A DNA stretch of 64,000 nt from Nevskiaceae bacterium (GTDB lineage: Bacteria; Pseudomonadota; Gammaproteobacteria; Nevskiales; Nevskiaceae): NCBI GenBank assembly GCA_004298465.1, contig SCRT01000005.1:16001-80000 (forward strand). Direction: 5' to 3'. Every line of letters begins with the position of its first letter. Position 1 is the stretch's first letter. The notes beneath the pieces are model-generated. The model was not told where the DNA came from. It saw nothing but the letters and a program-made list of their open reading frames with translations, and made no database searches. Both the position numbers and the translations under genes were made by a program. This document shows, piece by piece, positions 17,478 through 25,824 of this stretch.

Positions 17478-18395
17478 TCAACATTGCAGGTAGAGCTGGG
17501 CGGGATCGATGCCGACGCGGCGGCACGACCGAGCGGCGATGCCGTCCATCATCGCGGCGCGCAGCACTGGTGCCAGGCCGTGCAGTAGGTGTGAGGCACC
17601 GGTGTCGCGGAGTCGTTGAACCCGGCCGTTACGCCCGAGCAATGTGCGCGCCCAATCCGGCAGCAGCGCGGCCCCGGCGCGCACGAAGGTGCCACGCACG
17701 GCTGAACCCGCCGGCAGCGGCACGCGGATTTCGTCGAGCACGGACAGCACGTCGTGGGTACGAGCATCGCACGCCAGTTCAGGCCGCATTCGTTCGAAAT
17801 AAGCATCGATCTCGGCGACGCTGCGCGGCACGTCGCGCGCGCCGAGCGCTTCCGCAACACGCCGGGTCTCGTCGTAGTAGCGGTCTTGCAGGGCAACCGG
17901 CAGCGGCACGTCGCGGTAACACTGGTAGCCCTGCAGAAAACTCCACATTTCCGCGCAATGCACCCAGGTCAGCAGTGCCGGGTCATCCGCGGAATAGAAG
18001 CGGCCGTCCGGCGCCGTCCCGCGCACCGTGTGGTGAATGGCACCCACGCGTGCAATCCGAGCTTCGGCCGCTGCGCGCGGCGCATAGGTGGTGGCGGAAA
18101 CGAAGCCGATGGTGCGGCGCAGGCGGCCGAGCGGGTCGTGGCGGAAATCCGAGTGGTCATACACGCCGGCCAGCGCCAGTGGGTGGAGAGCTTGCAGCAG
18201 AAGCGCGCAGATGCCGCCGGCCATCATGCCGGGGAAATCGGCGTGCACGCGCCATACGACACTGTCCGGACCGAACAGACCAAGGTCGCCCCGGGGTTCG
18301 TCGTAGTCGACCCCCGTGCCCTGGCTACCCGTTGCGATGACCGCGAGCACCCAGCGCTTCACCCGCCGACGAGCAGGTGCCGTCACGACCTGCAT
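17478..18395 (-). CDS. MpaB-like oxygenase, DUF2236 family
   Basis: The product of about 305 residues from ATG 18395 has the DUF2236/MpaB pattern: FGPDSVVWRVHADFPGMMAGG near the N-terminus, ALHPLALAGVYDHSDF and a histidine-containing VHCAEMW helix. Latex-clearing protein and fungal MpaB are characterised relatives that use a b-type heme coordinated by histidines. The substrate here is unknown. It is followed downstream by comF on the opposite strand. Confidence 0.82.
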   Translation of the reverse strand: MQVVTAPARRRVKRWVLAVIATGSQGTGVDYDEPRGDLGLFGPDSVVWRVHADFPGMMAGGICALLLQALHPLALAGVYDHSDFRHDPLGRLRRTIGFVSATTYAPRAAAEARIARVGAIHHTVRGTAPDGRFYSADDPALLTWVHCAEMWSFLQGYQCYRDVPLPVALQDRYYDETRRVAEALGARDVPRSVAEIDAYFERMRPELACDARTHDVLSVLDEIRVPLPAGSAVRGTFVRAGAALLPDWARTLLGRNGRVQRLRDTGASHLLHGLAPVLRAAMMDGIAARSCRRVGIDPAQLYLQC

Positions 18396-18460
18396 GGCAT
18401 GTCTGCGGAAGGTACCCAGCGGCAACGTTTTCCTCCCGGAAGCGCGTGGAACTCGGAGGA

Positions 18461-19696
18461 TCAGTACAACAGGCGCGTCTTCAGCGTGCCATCGATGGCA
18501 GAGAGCTTGTCCTTCAACTCGCGAGCCTGGGTTTCGCTGGCCTGCACGTCGATGACGACATAGCCGACCTTGCCGCGCGTGCGCAGGTATTGCGCATTCA
18601 CGTTCACGTCGCTTTGCGCGAACAGGTCGTTAACCTGCTTGAGCACGCCGGGGCGATTCTGGTGGATGTGCAACAGGCGGCTGCTGCCCGGGTGCTCCGG
18701 CAGCATGACTTCGGGAAAGTTCACGGATGACAGCGTGGAGCCGTTGTCGCTGTAGCGGATGAGCTTGGCAGAGACTTCCAACCCGATGTTGTGCTGCGCT
18801 TCCTGCGTGCTGCCGCCGATGTGCGGCGTGAGGATGACGTTGTCCAGCCCGACCAAGGCGGATACGAAGGCTTCGTCCTTGCCTTTCGGTTCCTTCGGGA
18901 ACACGTCCACCGCCGCGCCGGACAGGTGGCCGCTCTTGAGCGCTTCGGCCAGCGGGTCGATTTCCACCACCGTGCCGCGCGAAGCGTTGATGAGCATGGC
19001 GCCGCGCTTCATGCGCCGCAGTTCTGCAGCTCCGATCATCCACTTTGTCTGCTCAGTTTGCGGCACATGCAGGGTGACGATGTCGGACACCGACAGCAAG
19101 TCGCCCAGGCTATCCGCCGGGTGCGCGTTGCCCATGGCCAGCTTCGGTTCGATGTCGTAGTAGAGGACGTGCATGCCCATCGCTTCGGCGAGCACGCCAA
19201 CCTGCGTGCCGATGTGCCCGTAGCCGATGATGCCCAGCGTCTTGCCGCGCAGCTCGTAGCTGCCTTCCGAGGACTTGAGCCAGTCACCGCGGTGGCACGC
19301 CATATTCTTTTCCGGAATGCGGCGCACCAGCAGCACGGATTCCGCGATCACGAGTTCCGCGACGCTGCGCGTATTCGAATACGGCGCGTTGAAGACCGGA
19401 ATGCCGTTGATTGCGGCCGTATCGAGGTCCACTTGGTTCGTGCCGATGCAGAAACAGCCCACCGCCATCAGGCGCCGCGCGTTGTTGAGGACATCCGCCG
19501 TCAAATAGCTGCGCGAACGTACGCCGACCATGTGCGCTTCGGAAACCGCCTTGGCCAGCTCCGCCTCCGGTAGCGATTTTTCGTGATATTCAATGTTCGT
19601 GTAACCGGCCTTGCGGAAACTTTCGACCGCAGTCTGGCTGACGCCCTCCAGCAGCAGCACCTTGATATCTTTGCGCGGAAAAGAAGTCTTCGTCAT
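18461..19696 (-). CDS. serA: D-3-phosphoglycerate dehydrogenase
   Basis: SerA oxidises 3-phosphoglycerate in the first step of serine synthesis. At 411 residues from ATG 19696 it matches the 410-residue E. coli type. Visible are the NAD-binding LGIIGYGHIGTQ, the catalytic-region HIGGSTQEAQ and a C-terminal ACT domain (NRPGVLKQVNDLF) that binds the feedback inhibitor serine. The open frame extends upstream without conserved residues. Confidence 0.96.
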   Translation of the reverse strand: MTKTSFPRKDIKVLLLEGVSQTAVESFRKAGYTNIEYHEKSLPEAELAKAVSEAHMVGVRSRSYLTADVLNNARRLMAVGCFCIGTNQVDLDTAAINGIPVFNAPYSNTRSVAELVIAESVLLVRRIPEKNMACHRGDWLKSSEGSYELRGKTLGIIGYGHIGTQVGVLAEAMGMHVLYYDIEPKLAMGNAHPADSLGDLLSVSDIVTLHVPQTEQTKWMIGAAELRRMKRGAMLINASRGTVVEIDPLAEALKSGHLSGAAVDVFPKEPKGKDEAFVSALVGLDNVILTPHIGGSTQEAQHNIGLEVSAKLIRYSDNGSTLSSVNFPEVMLPEHPGSSRLLHIHQNRPGVLKQVNDLFAQSDVNVNAQYLRTRGKVGYVVIDVQASETQARELKDKLSAIDGTLKTRLLY

Positions 19697-19856
19697 GAGT
19701 CGTTCCGATGAAAAATTTCTGTGTTGAGCGGGCTTCCGGTCGCGAAACGCGGCCCGCAAGGCGCGCATGATGCCACCGTCGCCCATGGCCGTCACATCGC
19801 GGCAAGCGATGCACGGAGCAGTAGCCGGGGGTCCGGCGCACGCCATCTACATTCAG

Positions 19857-20690
19857 TTAATGACCCGCATAATCCGGATAGTGGCCGGCCTCGATCCACG
19901 CCCGCCGCTCCGCATAGGGCAAATCCACGTAGGCTTGCATGGCACGGCAGGCGTCGTCGGACTGCATCGTTTCCAGGAACGCCGAGTCCTCCACACGCAG
20001 CCCACCGGCCAGGTGCATGTCGCTGCCCTCGTATACCGAACGCTTGACACAGGCCGCAGCACGCGGCGGCAACGCCGCCATTTCCGTGGCGATCTGCATG
20101 GCGCGCACGACGGCATCGTCGACCAGTTCATGCACGATGCCGAGCGCCAGCGCCGTTTTCGGCGTCACGACCCGGCCGCGCAGGATGAATTCAACGGCCC
20201 GGCCGGCCCCGATCAAGCGGGACAGCCGCTGCGTTCCGCCGCCTCCCGGAATGATGCCGAGCCGAGCTTCCGGAAAACCGTAACGGTAATCGCCCGACTC
20301 TCCGATGCGAATATCGCAGGCCAGGCTGATCTCCAGCCCACCCCCCATGGTGTTGCCATTCAGCGCCGCGATCACCACCTTTGGCAAGTCGCAGAGCGAC
20401 TGCACCAGCGCATGGTAGCTGCTTGTGAGCGAAGTGCCCGAACGCCGCAGCCCATCGTGGTCACGCGCCAGCGCCAGCAGCTCCTCGACACTGTAGTGGG
20501 TGATGAAGCCGTTACCGCATTGCGGGCCTCCGGCGCCGCACAGCACGACCGCGCGCACGGCCGGATCACGCCATGATTCGATGAGCTGGGCAAGCTCTCC
20601 CGCCGCCTCGGCGCAGAAATAATTCATCGGCGGGTTGCGATAACGAGCCACCACAACCGCCCCCGTACGCTCCACATGCCATAACGACAT
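19857..20690 (-). CDS. Enoyl-CoA hydratase/isomerase family protein (crotonase)
   Basis: The 277-residue protein has the crotonase core: GGGLEISLACD and GFPEARLGIIPGGGGTQRL. Both glutamates that act in hydration in the rat enzyme have counterparts (E in GGGLE and GFPE), so hydratase activity is plausible. The second of two tandem ATGs (20690) is better spaced from AGAGGTGA. Substrate cannot be told from the sequence; neighbours are not fatty-acid genes. Confidence 0.85.
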   Translation of the reverse strand: MSLWHVERTGAVVVARYRNPPMNYFCAEAAGELAQLIESWRDPAVRAVVLCGAGGPQCGNGFITHYSVEELLALARDHDGLRRSGTSLTSSYHALVQSLCDLPKVVIAALNGNTMGGGLEISLACDIRIGESGDYRYGFPEARLGIIPGGGGTQRLSRLIGAGRAVEFILRGRVVTPKTALALGIVHELVDDAVVRAMQIATEMAALPPRAAACVKRSVYEGSDMHLAGGLRVEDSAFLETMQSDDACRAMQAYVDLPYAERRAWIEAGHYPDYAGH

Positions 20691-20814
20691 CATTCACCTC
20701 TGCGCTCACATGACGACAGGCCATGATAGCGGCGGCTCACGAAGGCGTATCCACCCCAAACAAAAACGGCGCCGATACATCCGGCGCCGTCGTGAACTGC
20801 AGCCATCGACCGGG

Positions 20815-21138
20815 TTACGGCTTGGCAGTCCAGCTCATGCACCAGCCACCATGAGACACGTCGTTCTGCGGGAACAGCGCGCAGCCGCCCCACTTCGCGT
20901 CACCACCCTGGTAGAACATGCAGTCGCCGCAATGCGAGCCTGCCTTGTAGGCGGCGTCACCCTTGGCGGACTTGGCATCTTCCGTGTAGTGCAGGGCTTT
21001 CGCGTTGTCTGCTGTCGGACTCAGGTGCGGCTTGTCCGCCGCACCCGCGATGCCCACGCGCAGCAACGGCAGCATGGCACCGGCAGCCGCCATGCTGGCA
21101 AGAAACCGGCGACGTGCCTTGGATTTGATGTCTTCCAT
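20815..21138 (-). CDS. High-potential iron-sulfur protein (HiPIP)
   Basis: HiPIPs are small periplasmic [4Fe-4S] electron carriers that can feed photosynthetic reaction centres or terminal oxidases. The 107-residue product has a Tat signal (KARRRFLASMAAAG) and the four cluster cysteines in HCGDC, GGCALF and GGWC. GGAGG lies eight bases before ATG 21138. With aa3 and NO-reductase-like enzymes in the same window, a role as their electron donor is possible but inferred. A Fur-like box lies upstream. Confidence 0.93.
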   Translation of the reverse strand: MEDIKSKARRRFLASMAAAGAMLPLLRVGIAGAADKPHLSPTADNAKALHYTEDAKSAKGDAAYKAGSHCGDCMFYQGGDAKWGGCALFPQNDVSHGGWCMSWTAKP

Positions 21139-21202
21139 CTCAGCAACCTCCAAATGTCGAACGTCTGTTCAGCCTAGCAGCGTAAATAGCTGATCTGGTT
21201 GT

Positions 21203-21217
21203 TGATTATCATTCTCA
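21203..21217 (-). promoter_or_regulatory. Candidate Fur box upstream of the HiPIP gene
   Basis: TGATTAT-C-ATTCTCA matches the 7-1-7 Fur consensus TGATAAT-N-ATTATCA at 12 of 14 positions. It lies about 65 bases before the HiPIP start. Iron control of an Fe-S electron carrier makes sense, but single Fur-like matches in AT-rich spacers are common. Confidence 0.4.
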
Positions 21218-21236
21218 AAAATACCCGGTCGGGTAT
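21215..21236 (-). terminator. Terminator of the fructose-bisphosphate aldolase gene
   Basis: Read on the minus strand, ATACCC-GACC-GGGTAT forms a 6-bp stem with a tetraloop, followed at once by TTTTTG. It begins six bases after the aldolase stop codon, which fits a compact rho-independent terminator. Confidence 0.65.
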
Positions 21237-21242
21237 GTCGGT

Positions 21243-22307
21243 TCAGCGCACGATCGCAGTCAGTTCACCCTTCGCGTAACGCCGTGTCATGGCTTCGAAC
21301 GGAAGAACCTTGATCTTGCTGGCCCAACCCGCCGAGCCGAAGGCCTCATAACGGATCTTGCATAGCGCGCTAGCGGCGGCACGCGCTTTCTTCAGGTAGC
21401 CGCGCGGGTCGAATTCACCCGGGTTCTCGGCCAGGAACTTGCGGATCGCGCCGGTCATCGCCAGGCGAATATCGGTGTCGATGTTGATCTTGCGCACACC
21501 GTGCTTGATGCCTTCGCAGATCTCCTCCACCGGCACGCCGTAGGTCTCCTTCATCTCGCCGCCGAACTCGCGGACGATGGCCAGCAGCTCCTGCGGCACG
21601 CTGGACGAGCCATGCATGACCAGGTGCGTGTTCGGAATCCGCGCATGGATTTCCTTCACGCGCGCGATCGACAGGATGTCCCCCGTCGGCTTGCGCGAGA
21701 ACTTGTAGGCACCGTGGCTGGTGCCGATGGCGATCGCCAGCGCGTCCACCTGGGTCTTCTTCACGAAGTCCGCTGCCTGTTCCGGGTCGGTGAGCAGGTC
21801 GGAATGGTCAAGCTTGCCTTCCGCGCCTACACCATCTTCCTTGCCGGCGGACATCGTCTCCAGAGAACCGAGGCAGCCGAGCTCCCCTTCCACCGATACG
21901 CCCACGGCATGCGCCATCTCCACAACTTTCGCGGTGACGCCAACGTTGTAGCCATAGTCCGACGGCGTCTTCTGGTCCTCTTTCAAGGAGCCGTCCATCA
22001 TCACGCTGCCGAAGCCGCTGCGGATCGAAGCTTGGCAGACCGCCGGGCTGGCACCGTGATCCTGATGCATGCACAGCGGAACGTCCGGGTATTCCTCGGC
22101 CGCAGCGATAATGAGATGCCGGAGAAACGGCTCGCCCGCGTACTTGCGCGCCCCGGCAGAGGCCTGCAGGATCACCGGGCTGTCGCAGGTCTGCGCCGCC
22201 TCCATGATCGCCTGCACCTGCTCCAGGTTGTTGACGTTGAAGGCCGGCAGGCCGTAACCGTGCTCGGCGGCGTGGTCGAGCAACTGCCGCATGGAAATCA
22301 GGGCCAT
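21243..22307 (-). CDS. fba: Fructose-bisphosphate aldolase, class II
   Basis: This zinc enzyme interconverts fructose-1,6-bisphosphate and two triose phosphates (it may also act on sedoheptulose-bisphosphate). The 354-residue product has the zinc-site HQDHGAS, the VMHGSSSVP loop and [13 protein letters not shown], typical of the long class II form also called CbbA. GGAGG lies eight bases before ATG 22307. No other Calvin-cycle genes are in the window apart from gph next door. Confidence 0.95.
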   Translation of the reverse strand: MALISMRQLLDHAAEHGYGLPAFNVNNLEQVQAIMEAAQTCDSPVILQASAGARKYAGEPFLRHLIIAAAEEYPDVPLCMHQDHGASPAVCQASIRSGFGSVMMDGSLKEDQKTPSDYGYNVGVTAKVVEMAHAVGVSVEGELGCLGSLETMSAGKEDGVGAEGKLDHSDLLTDPEQAADFVKKTQVDALAIAIGTSHGAYKFSRKPTGDILSIARVKEIHARIPNTHLVMHGSSSVPQELLAIVREFGGEMKETYGVPVEEICEGIKHGVRKINIDTDIRLAMTGAIRKFLAENPGEFDPRGYLKKARAAASALCKIRYEAFGSAGWASKIKVLPFEAMTRRYAKGELTAIVR

Positions 22308-22443
22308 CGAAAAACCTCCGGAAAGCCGGCGCGGAACAGCTTTGACTGCGCGTCGGGAACAGCGGGAAGGGGCTTCACGCAACGTGTAGCCGAGGTGGGT
22401 ATTTTCCGTGCATTCGCCCGTCACCGCAAAGCGGTGCCTACAT

Positions 22444-23124
22444 TCAGGCTCGCGGCAGCACGTCCAGCAGGTCCGTGTAGCTCGAAAGGATCCGGTCCGG
22501 GTTCTGTTCCGCGATCGGGCGCCCGCCGGAATACCCCCACGGGACTACCCAGCAGCAGACGCCCGCCGCCTTTGCCGTGGCCACATCCACTGGCGAGTCG
22601 CCCACGAACAGCGCCCGTGCTACCGGCACGCCCAGTTTCTCAAGGCAATAGTAAACGGGAAACGGATCAGGTTTGCGCTTCGGCAGCGTGTCGCCCGCCA
22701 CTACCGGGTCAAAAAGCCCGTCCAGCCCGCACAGCGGCAGCACACGGCACGTCAGCGCCTGCTCCTTGTTCGTGACGAGCGCCAGCTTGACACCCGCGGC
22801 CTTGAGCGTCCGCAACGCGTCGACGGCGCCCGGAAATGCGCGCTGCGTCGCGGCATCGTCGCCGTCGTAGGCAGCCGCAAAATCAGCCTGCGCAGCTTCC
22901 AGCTCCGCCCCCGACGCACGCACGGCCTCGCGCTCACGCCCCGACGCATGGGCCAGCGCCCGGACCAAAGTCTCCCGCGCCCCATAACCGACCCAGTTGC
23001 GCACCTGATGGACGCTGGCAGCGAGGAAACCACGCTTTACGAGCACCGCGTTGGTGGCGGCGGCAATGGCCCCCACGCTGTCGATAAGCGTGCCATCCAA
23101 GTCGAACAGGATCAGATCGAACAT
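22444..23124 (-). CDS. gph: Phosphoglycolate phosphatase
   Basis: Gph is a HAD-superfamily phosphatase that removes 2-phosphoglycolate arising from DNA repair or Rubisco oxygenation. The 226-residue product opens with the catalytic [10 protein letters not shown] motif, then LVTNKEQ (motif II) and [16 protein letters not shown] (motif IV). ATG 23124 has GGAG just upstream. Cap-domain helices lie between motifs I and II. Confidence 0.92.
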   Translation of the reverse strand: MFDLILFDLDGTLIDSVGAIAAATNAVLVKRGFLAASVHQVRNWVGYGARETLVRALAHASGREREAVRASGAELEAAQADFAAAYDGDDAATQRAFPGAVDALRTLKAAGVKLALVTNKEQALTCRVLPLCGLDGLFDPVVAGDTLPKRKPDPFPVYYCLEKLGVPVARALFVGDSPVDVATAKAAGVCCWVVPWGYSGGRPIAEQNPDRILSSYTDLLDVLPRA

Positions 23125-23408
23125 CTCCGGGACCCCAGTTGATGCGGTGCAAGGATTGCGGTTCCCGCACCGGCGGGTGATGCAGCCGCGATTGTACAGA
23201 TCGCGGCCACATCGCCCGGCGTGGCCCACCATCGGGGGAACGAACCGAGGCAAGCCGCCTGACCCGGCGTCGGCAGATTCGTCGACGGCGCCCGCCCCGC
23301 ACGCCGCACAGGCTGTAAGAAACAGTTTTCCACCGTCGCCGGGCGCGGATATTCCCGCAATACTGGATTTCCGCATGGGGCCGTATCGCCACCCCACAAA
23401 AACCCTAT

Positions 23409-23779
23409 ATCCAGATAGATATATCCGATCCACCATGAAATGAATATTTCTCTCCATCCCATGGCGAATTTCGAGATCGATGGATATCACCATTGAATAA
23501 TCAAATGATATTCAAGCGGATATGCGAAGTATGACACGGACAATTCTATTGATTTTTCCTTACATCATCCTAATTTAATCCACTCATATTTGTTTTATAC
23601 GCTTCCTCCATTGGCTAAACCTTTAATAAACAGATAGATGTAATAATTGTATCTCAATACAAAAATAAAGCCTGTTGCATACCCAAACCAAGTCGTGCTA
23701 GAAAAAATCCAGATATCCGCGAAGGGCCGCTAGCGAAAGGCTCTAGGGAAGCCGGCCTTGAGTTATTCACTATCTGGAT
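23409..23779. repeat. AT-rich element bounded by ATCCAGATAG inverted repeats
   Basis: ATCCAGATAG at 23409-23418 is repeated as its reverse complement CTATCTGGAT at 23770-23779, and ATCCAGATA also occurs at 23707-23715. The interval is low in GC for most of its length and carries no gene, as expected for a MITE-like remnant. No target-site duplication was found at the ends, so a mobile origin is only a possibility. Confidence 0.35.
23707..23779 (+). ncRNA. Putative structured RNA upstream of ompW
   Basis: ATCCAGATA (23707-23715) pairs perfectly with TATCTGGAT (23771-23779). Inside, AAGG/CCTT plus CCG/CGG pair with one bulged G (722-729 with 753-759 of this kilobase), and CTAG/CTAG can form an apical hairpin. 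The result is a stacked stem of about 73 bases ending 100 bases before ompW. I compared it from memory with c-di-GMP-I, guanidine and twister motifs and it did not match any of them. Confidence 0.35.
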
Positions 23780-23881
23780 CCTTCATGTCACCCCCAATGG
23801 AAGGCATCTTGAAAAGAGCACCATTTCGGGATCGAGACCTCTTCGCTTGACCATGTACAGGAAATATGGGAGCAATGACCA

Positions 23882-24529
23882 ATGGGCAAGAAATTTGCTG
23901 TGAAGCTGGCCGCCGCCTTGACTCTGACCATGGGCGCCGTCGCCACTCCGGCCATGGGCCAATCAGCCGGAAGCTGGAGCCTTGGGGCCAGCGTAGGCTG
24001 GGTAATCCCCAAGGCCAACAACGGAAGCATCGCCGGAGGAGCGCTGAGAACCGACATCGGCAACGACATAAAACCTACTTTCACCGTGGAGTATTTCGTA
24101 CTGGACAACCTCGGTATCCAACTGCTGGGAGCCGTGCCATTCGCCCAGACAGTCCGGATCAATGGCGAGCACGTCGGCAACGTCCAGCATCTTCCACCCG
24201 CACTGTACTTGCAGTATCACTTCAGAGGCCTGCTGGGCCTTCTTTCACCCTCTCTCGCATATATCACGCCATTCGCCGGAGTGGGGGTCGAGCACTCGTT
24301 CATCTATGACGAGGATTTTAACGCGCCTTTCAGCGGCGTCCACGTCCGCGATTCAACGAGCTACACCTTTCACGGCGGCCTCGACTTCACCGTCAAGAAG
24401 AATCAGGCGGTCCGCTTCGACATCTACTACATCAACATCGACAGCAAGATCAGGGCGGGCACGACCACGATCGGCACGACACACATCGACCCGCTGGTCT
24501 GGAACGTCGGCTACGTCTGGACGTTTTAG
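23882..24529 (+). CDS. OmpW family outer-membrane beta-barrel protein
   Basis: The 215-residue product has a signal peptide cut after about residue 26 (PAMGQ), amphipathic strands ending in a terminal aromatic (YVWTF, the barrel-assembly signal), and the OmpW-type LPPALYLQYHF and TPFAGVGVEHSF segments. OmpW proteins are eight-stranded channels for small hydrophobic molecules and respond to stress. It precedes the NO-reductase-like cluster by 220 bases on the same strand. GGGAGC lies upstream of the ATG. Confidence 0.9.
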   Translation: MGKKFAVKLAAALTLTMGAVATPAMGQSAGSWSLGASVGWVIPKANNGSIAGGALRTDIGNDIKPTFTVEYFVLDNLGIQLLGAVPFAQTVRINGEHVGNVQHLPPALYLQYHFRGLLGLLSPSLAYITPFAGVGVEHSFIYDEDFNAPFSGVHVRDSTSYTFHGGLDFTVKKNQAVRFDIYYINIDSKIRAGTTTIGTTHIDPLVWNVGYVWTF

Positions 24530-24535
24530 GGGCCC

Positions 24536-24632
24536 TCCGGTGATGCACAGGTATCGACAGCAGGAATACCAGGACATTCCGGCAATGCCACGAGGCTTCG
24601 AACCCGGTGTATCACCGGACGGACGTTTCCGG
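24536..24632 (+). promoter_or_regulatory. Alternative hairpins between ompW and the norS-like gene
   Basis: TCCGGTGAT (24536-24544) can pair with ATCACCGGA (24611-24619), closing a 66-base interior. The same downstream strand can instead pair its ACCGGA with TCCGGT about eight bases further on, a short hairpin followed by CCTTTCGTT. The two folds exclude each other, as in attenuators, but the T-run is weak. It may simply be an ompW terminator. Confidence 0.35.
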
Positions 24633-24752
24633 TCCTTTCGTTGTGCCCGCCCGTGCGAGACCACAAGGACCCCTTAGAGGAAGGCACATGGCTGGTTTCG
24701 ACACTGCCATGCGACCTGATCATCCACTCCATGACCAGCAGGGAACAACACC

Positions 24753-25709
24753 ATGACCGTGCAAGACGTCGCCTTCAGCATCGCGATAGCCGGAATCGTC
24801 GTGATCGCATTCGGATTCATCCTCATCATTTCGCAGTCCGGGAAGCACGCAGATGAAGGGCGGAACCGCCGCAACGTCCATCGTTCCCACGTCCTGCAAG
24901 CCTGGGCGTTCGGCGTACTGCTGGTTGTGTTCGTAACCGGTAGCTGGGCAACACTGCACAAGCTTCCGATCCCCCCGCAACACCAGCCGCTTGGCGCGAA
25001 ACAGGTGGTGGATGTGGTCGGACATCAATGGTTCTGGCAGATCAAGCCGAACACGATACAGACCGGCAGCAAGGTGGAATTCCGGGTGACCAGCGCCGAC
25101 GTCAATCACGATTTCGCCATCTATGCGCCCGATGGTCTGATCGTCGCGCAAGTCCAGGCCATGCCGGGCTACACCAACAAGCTGCTGTACACCTTCAGCG
25201 AACCCGGCACCTACACCGTCCAATGTCTCGAATACTGCGGCGTCGGGCATGCTCCGATGCGCAGCGACTTCCGCGTCGTGAATGCGGTCGCACAAGGAAC
25301 GCGGGCGGATACAAACATGGCGATCTCGGACGCGCTGCCGGCCACCGCCACGCAACCTGCGACAAAACCCGCCGTACCCGACGGCGCACAGCTGTTCTCC
25401 GCCAACTGCGCGGCCTGCCACCAAGCGACAGGTACCGGTTTGCCGGGGGTGTTTCCGCCGCTCAAGGGCAACAGCGTGGTCAACGATCCCGACCCGACCC
25501 GGCAGATTCATGCGGTGTTGCACGGGCTGAGCGGAGAAGTCGTGGACGGCACGAAGTACGCGGGCGCCATGCCGGGCTTCAAGGACATCCTCGACGACAG
25601 CCAGATTACCGCAATCATCAACCACGAGCGCAGCGCGTGGGGGAATCACGGCAAGCCGGTCATGGCAGCGCAAGTCGCGGCGGCGCGCGCCGCCGGCAAG
25701 CAATTGTGA
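24753..25709 (+). CDS. norS: Heme-copper enzyme subunit II with CuA site and fused cytochrome c domain (NorS-like)
   Basis: The 318-residue product has two membrane helices (about 6-27 and 50-68), a cupredoxin domain with CuA ligands H119, C158, C162, H166 and M169 (QCLEYCGVGH, Glu160 intact), and a C-terminal class I cytochrome c domain with CAACH (219-223) and a distal methionine near 273. It is the electron-entry subunit for the divergent subunit I downstream. Order and size match norS (formerly coxB2) of the norSY-senC-orf1 cluster described in ammonia-oxidising bacteria. Function as an NO reductase subunit is inferred. Confidence 0.8.
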   Translation: MTVQDVAFSIAIAGIVVIAFGFILIISQSGKHADEGRNRRNVHRSHVLQAWAFGVLLVVFVTGSWATLHKLPIPPQHQPLGAKQVVDVVGHQWFWQIKPNTIQTGSKVEFRVTSADVNHDFAIYAPDGLIVAQVQAMPGYTNKLLYTFSEPGTYTVQCLEYCGVGHAPMRSDFRVVNAVAQGTRADTNMAISDALPATATQPATKPAVPDGAQLFSANCAACHQATGTGLPGVFPPLKGNSVVNDPDPTRQIHAVLHGLSGEVVDGTKYAGAMPGFKDILDDSQITAIINHERSAWGNHGKPVMAAQVAAARAAGKQL

Positions 25710-25824
25710 CCACCGGACATTCTCATAGGTTTGCCGCCGCGGCACAGGTCCGCACGGGAGCCCGGCCGCTGCCCGGCAACACGATCATCGAAATCAAAGT
25801 GGTTCCACCGAGGGAAGACTGACC

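Larger units (their letters stand above)
23125..23881. other. Gene-free, partly AT-rich spacer
   Basis: No convincing gene lies in these 757 bases. The left 270 bases are GC-rich like the rest of the window; about 23400-23700 drops to low GC with many A/T runs. It contains a 10-bp terminal inverted repeat (23409-23418 and 23770-23779), a third copy of the 9-mer at 23707, a foldable 73-base segment, and an imperfect palindrome at 23636-23654. The composition contrast suggests acquired or eroded DNA. Confidence 0.7.

Noticed and set aside
23500..23515. Fnr box TTGAATAATCAA upstream of ompW
   Set aside because: The half-sites TTGA and TCAA are four bases apart instead of the six needed for Fnr/Anr binding.
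23701..23780. c-di-GMP-I riboswitch
   Set aside because: AGGGC, GAAAG and AAGCCGGCCT are reminiscent of the motif, but the conserved GACGCAAAGCC segment and the second stem are missing.
24545..24611. tRNA-like GGCTTCGAACCC between ompW and the nor-like genes
   Set aside because: The TTCGAA loop is not flanked by complementary T-stem arms and no acceptor, D or anticodon arm fits.
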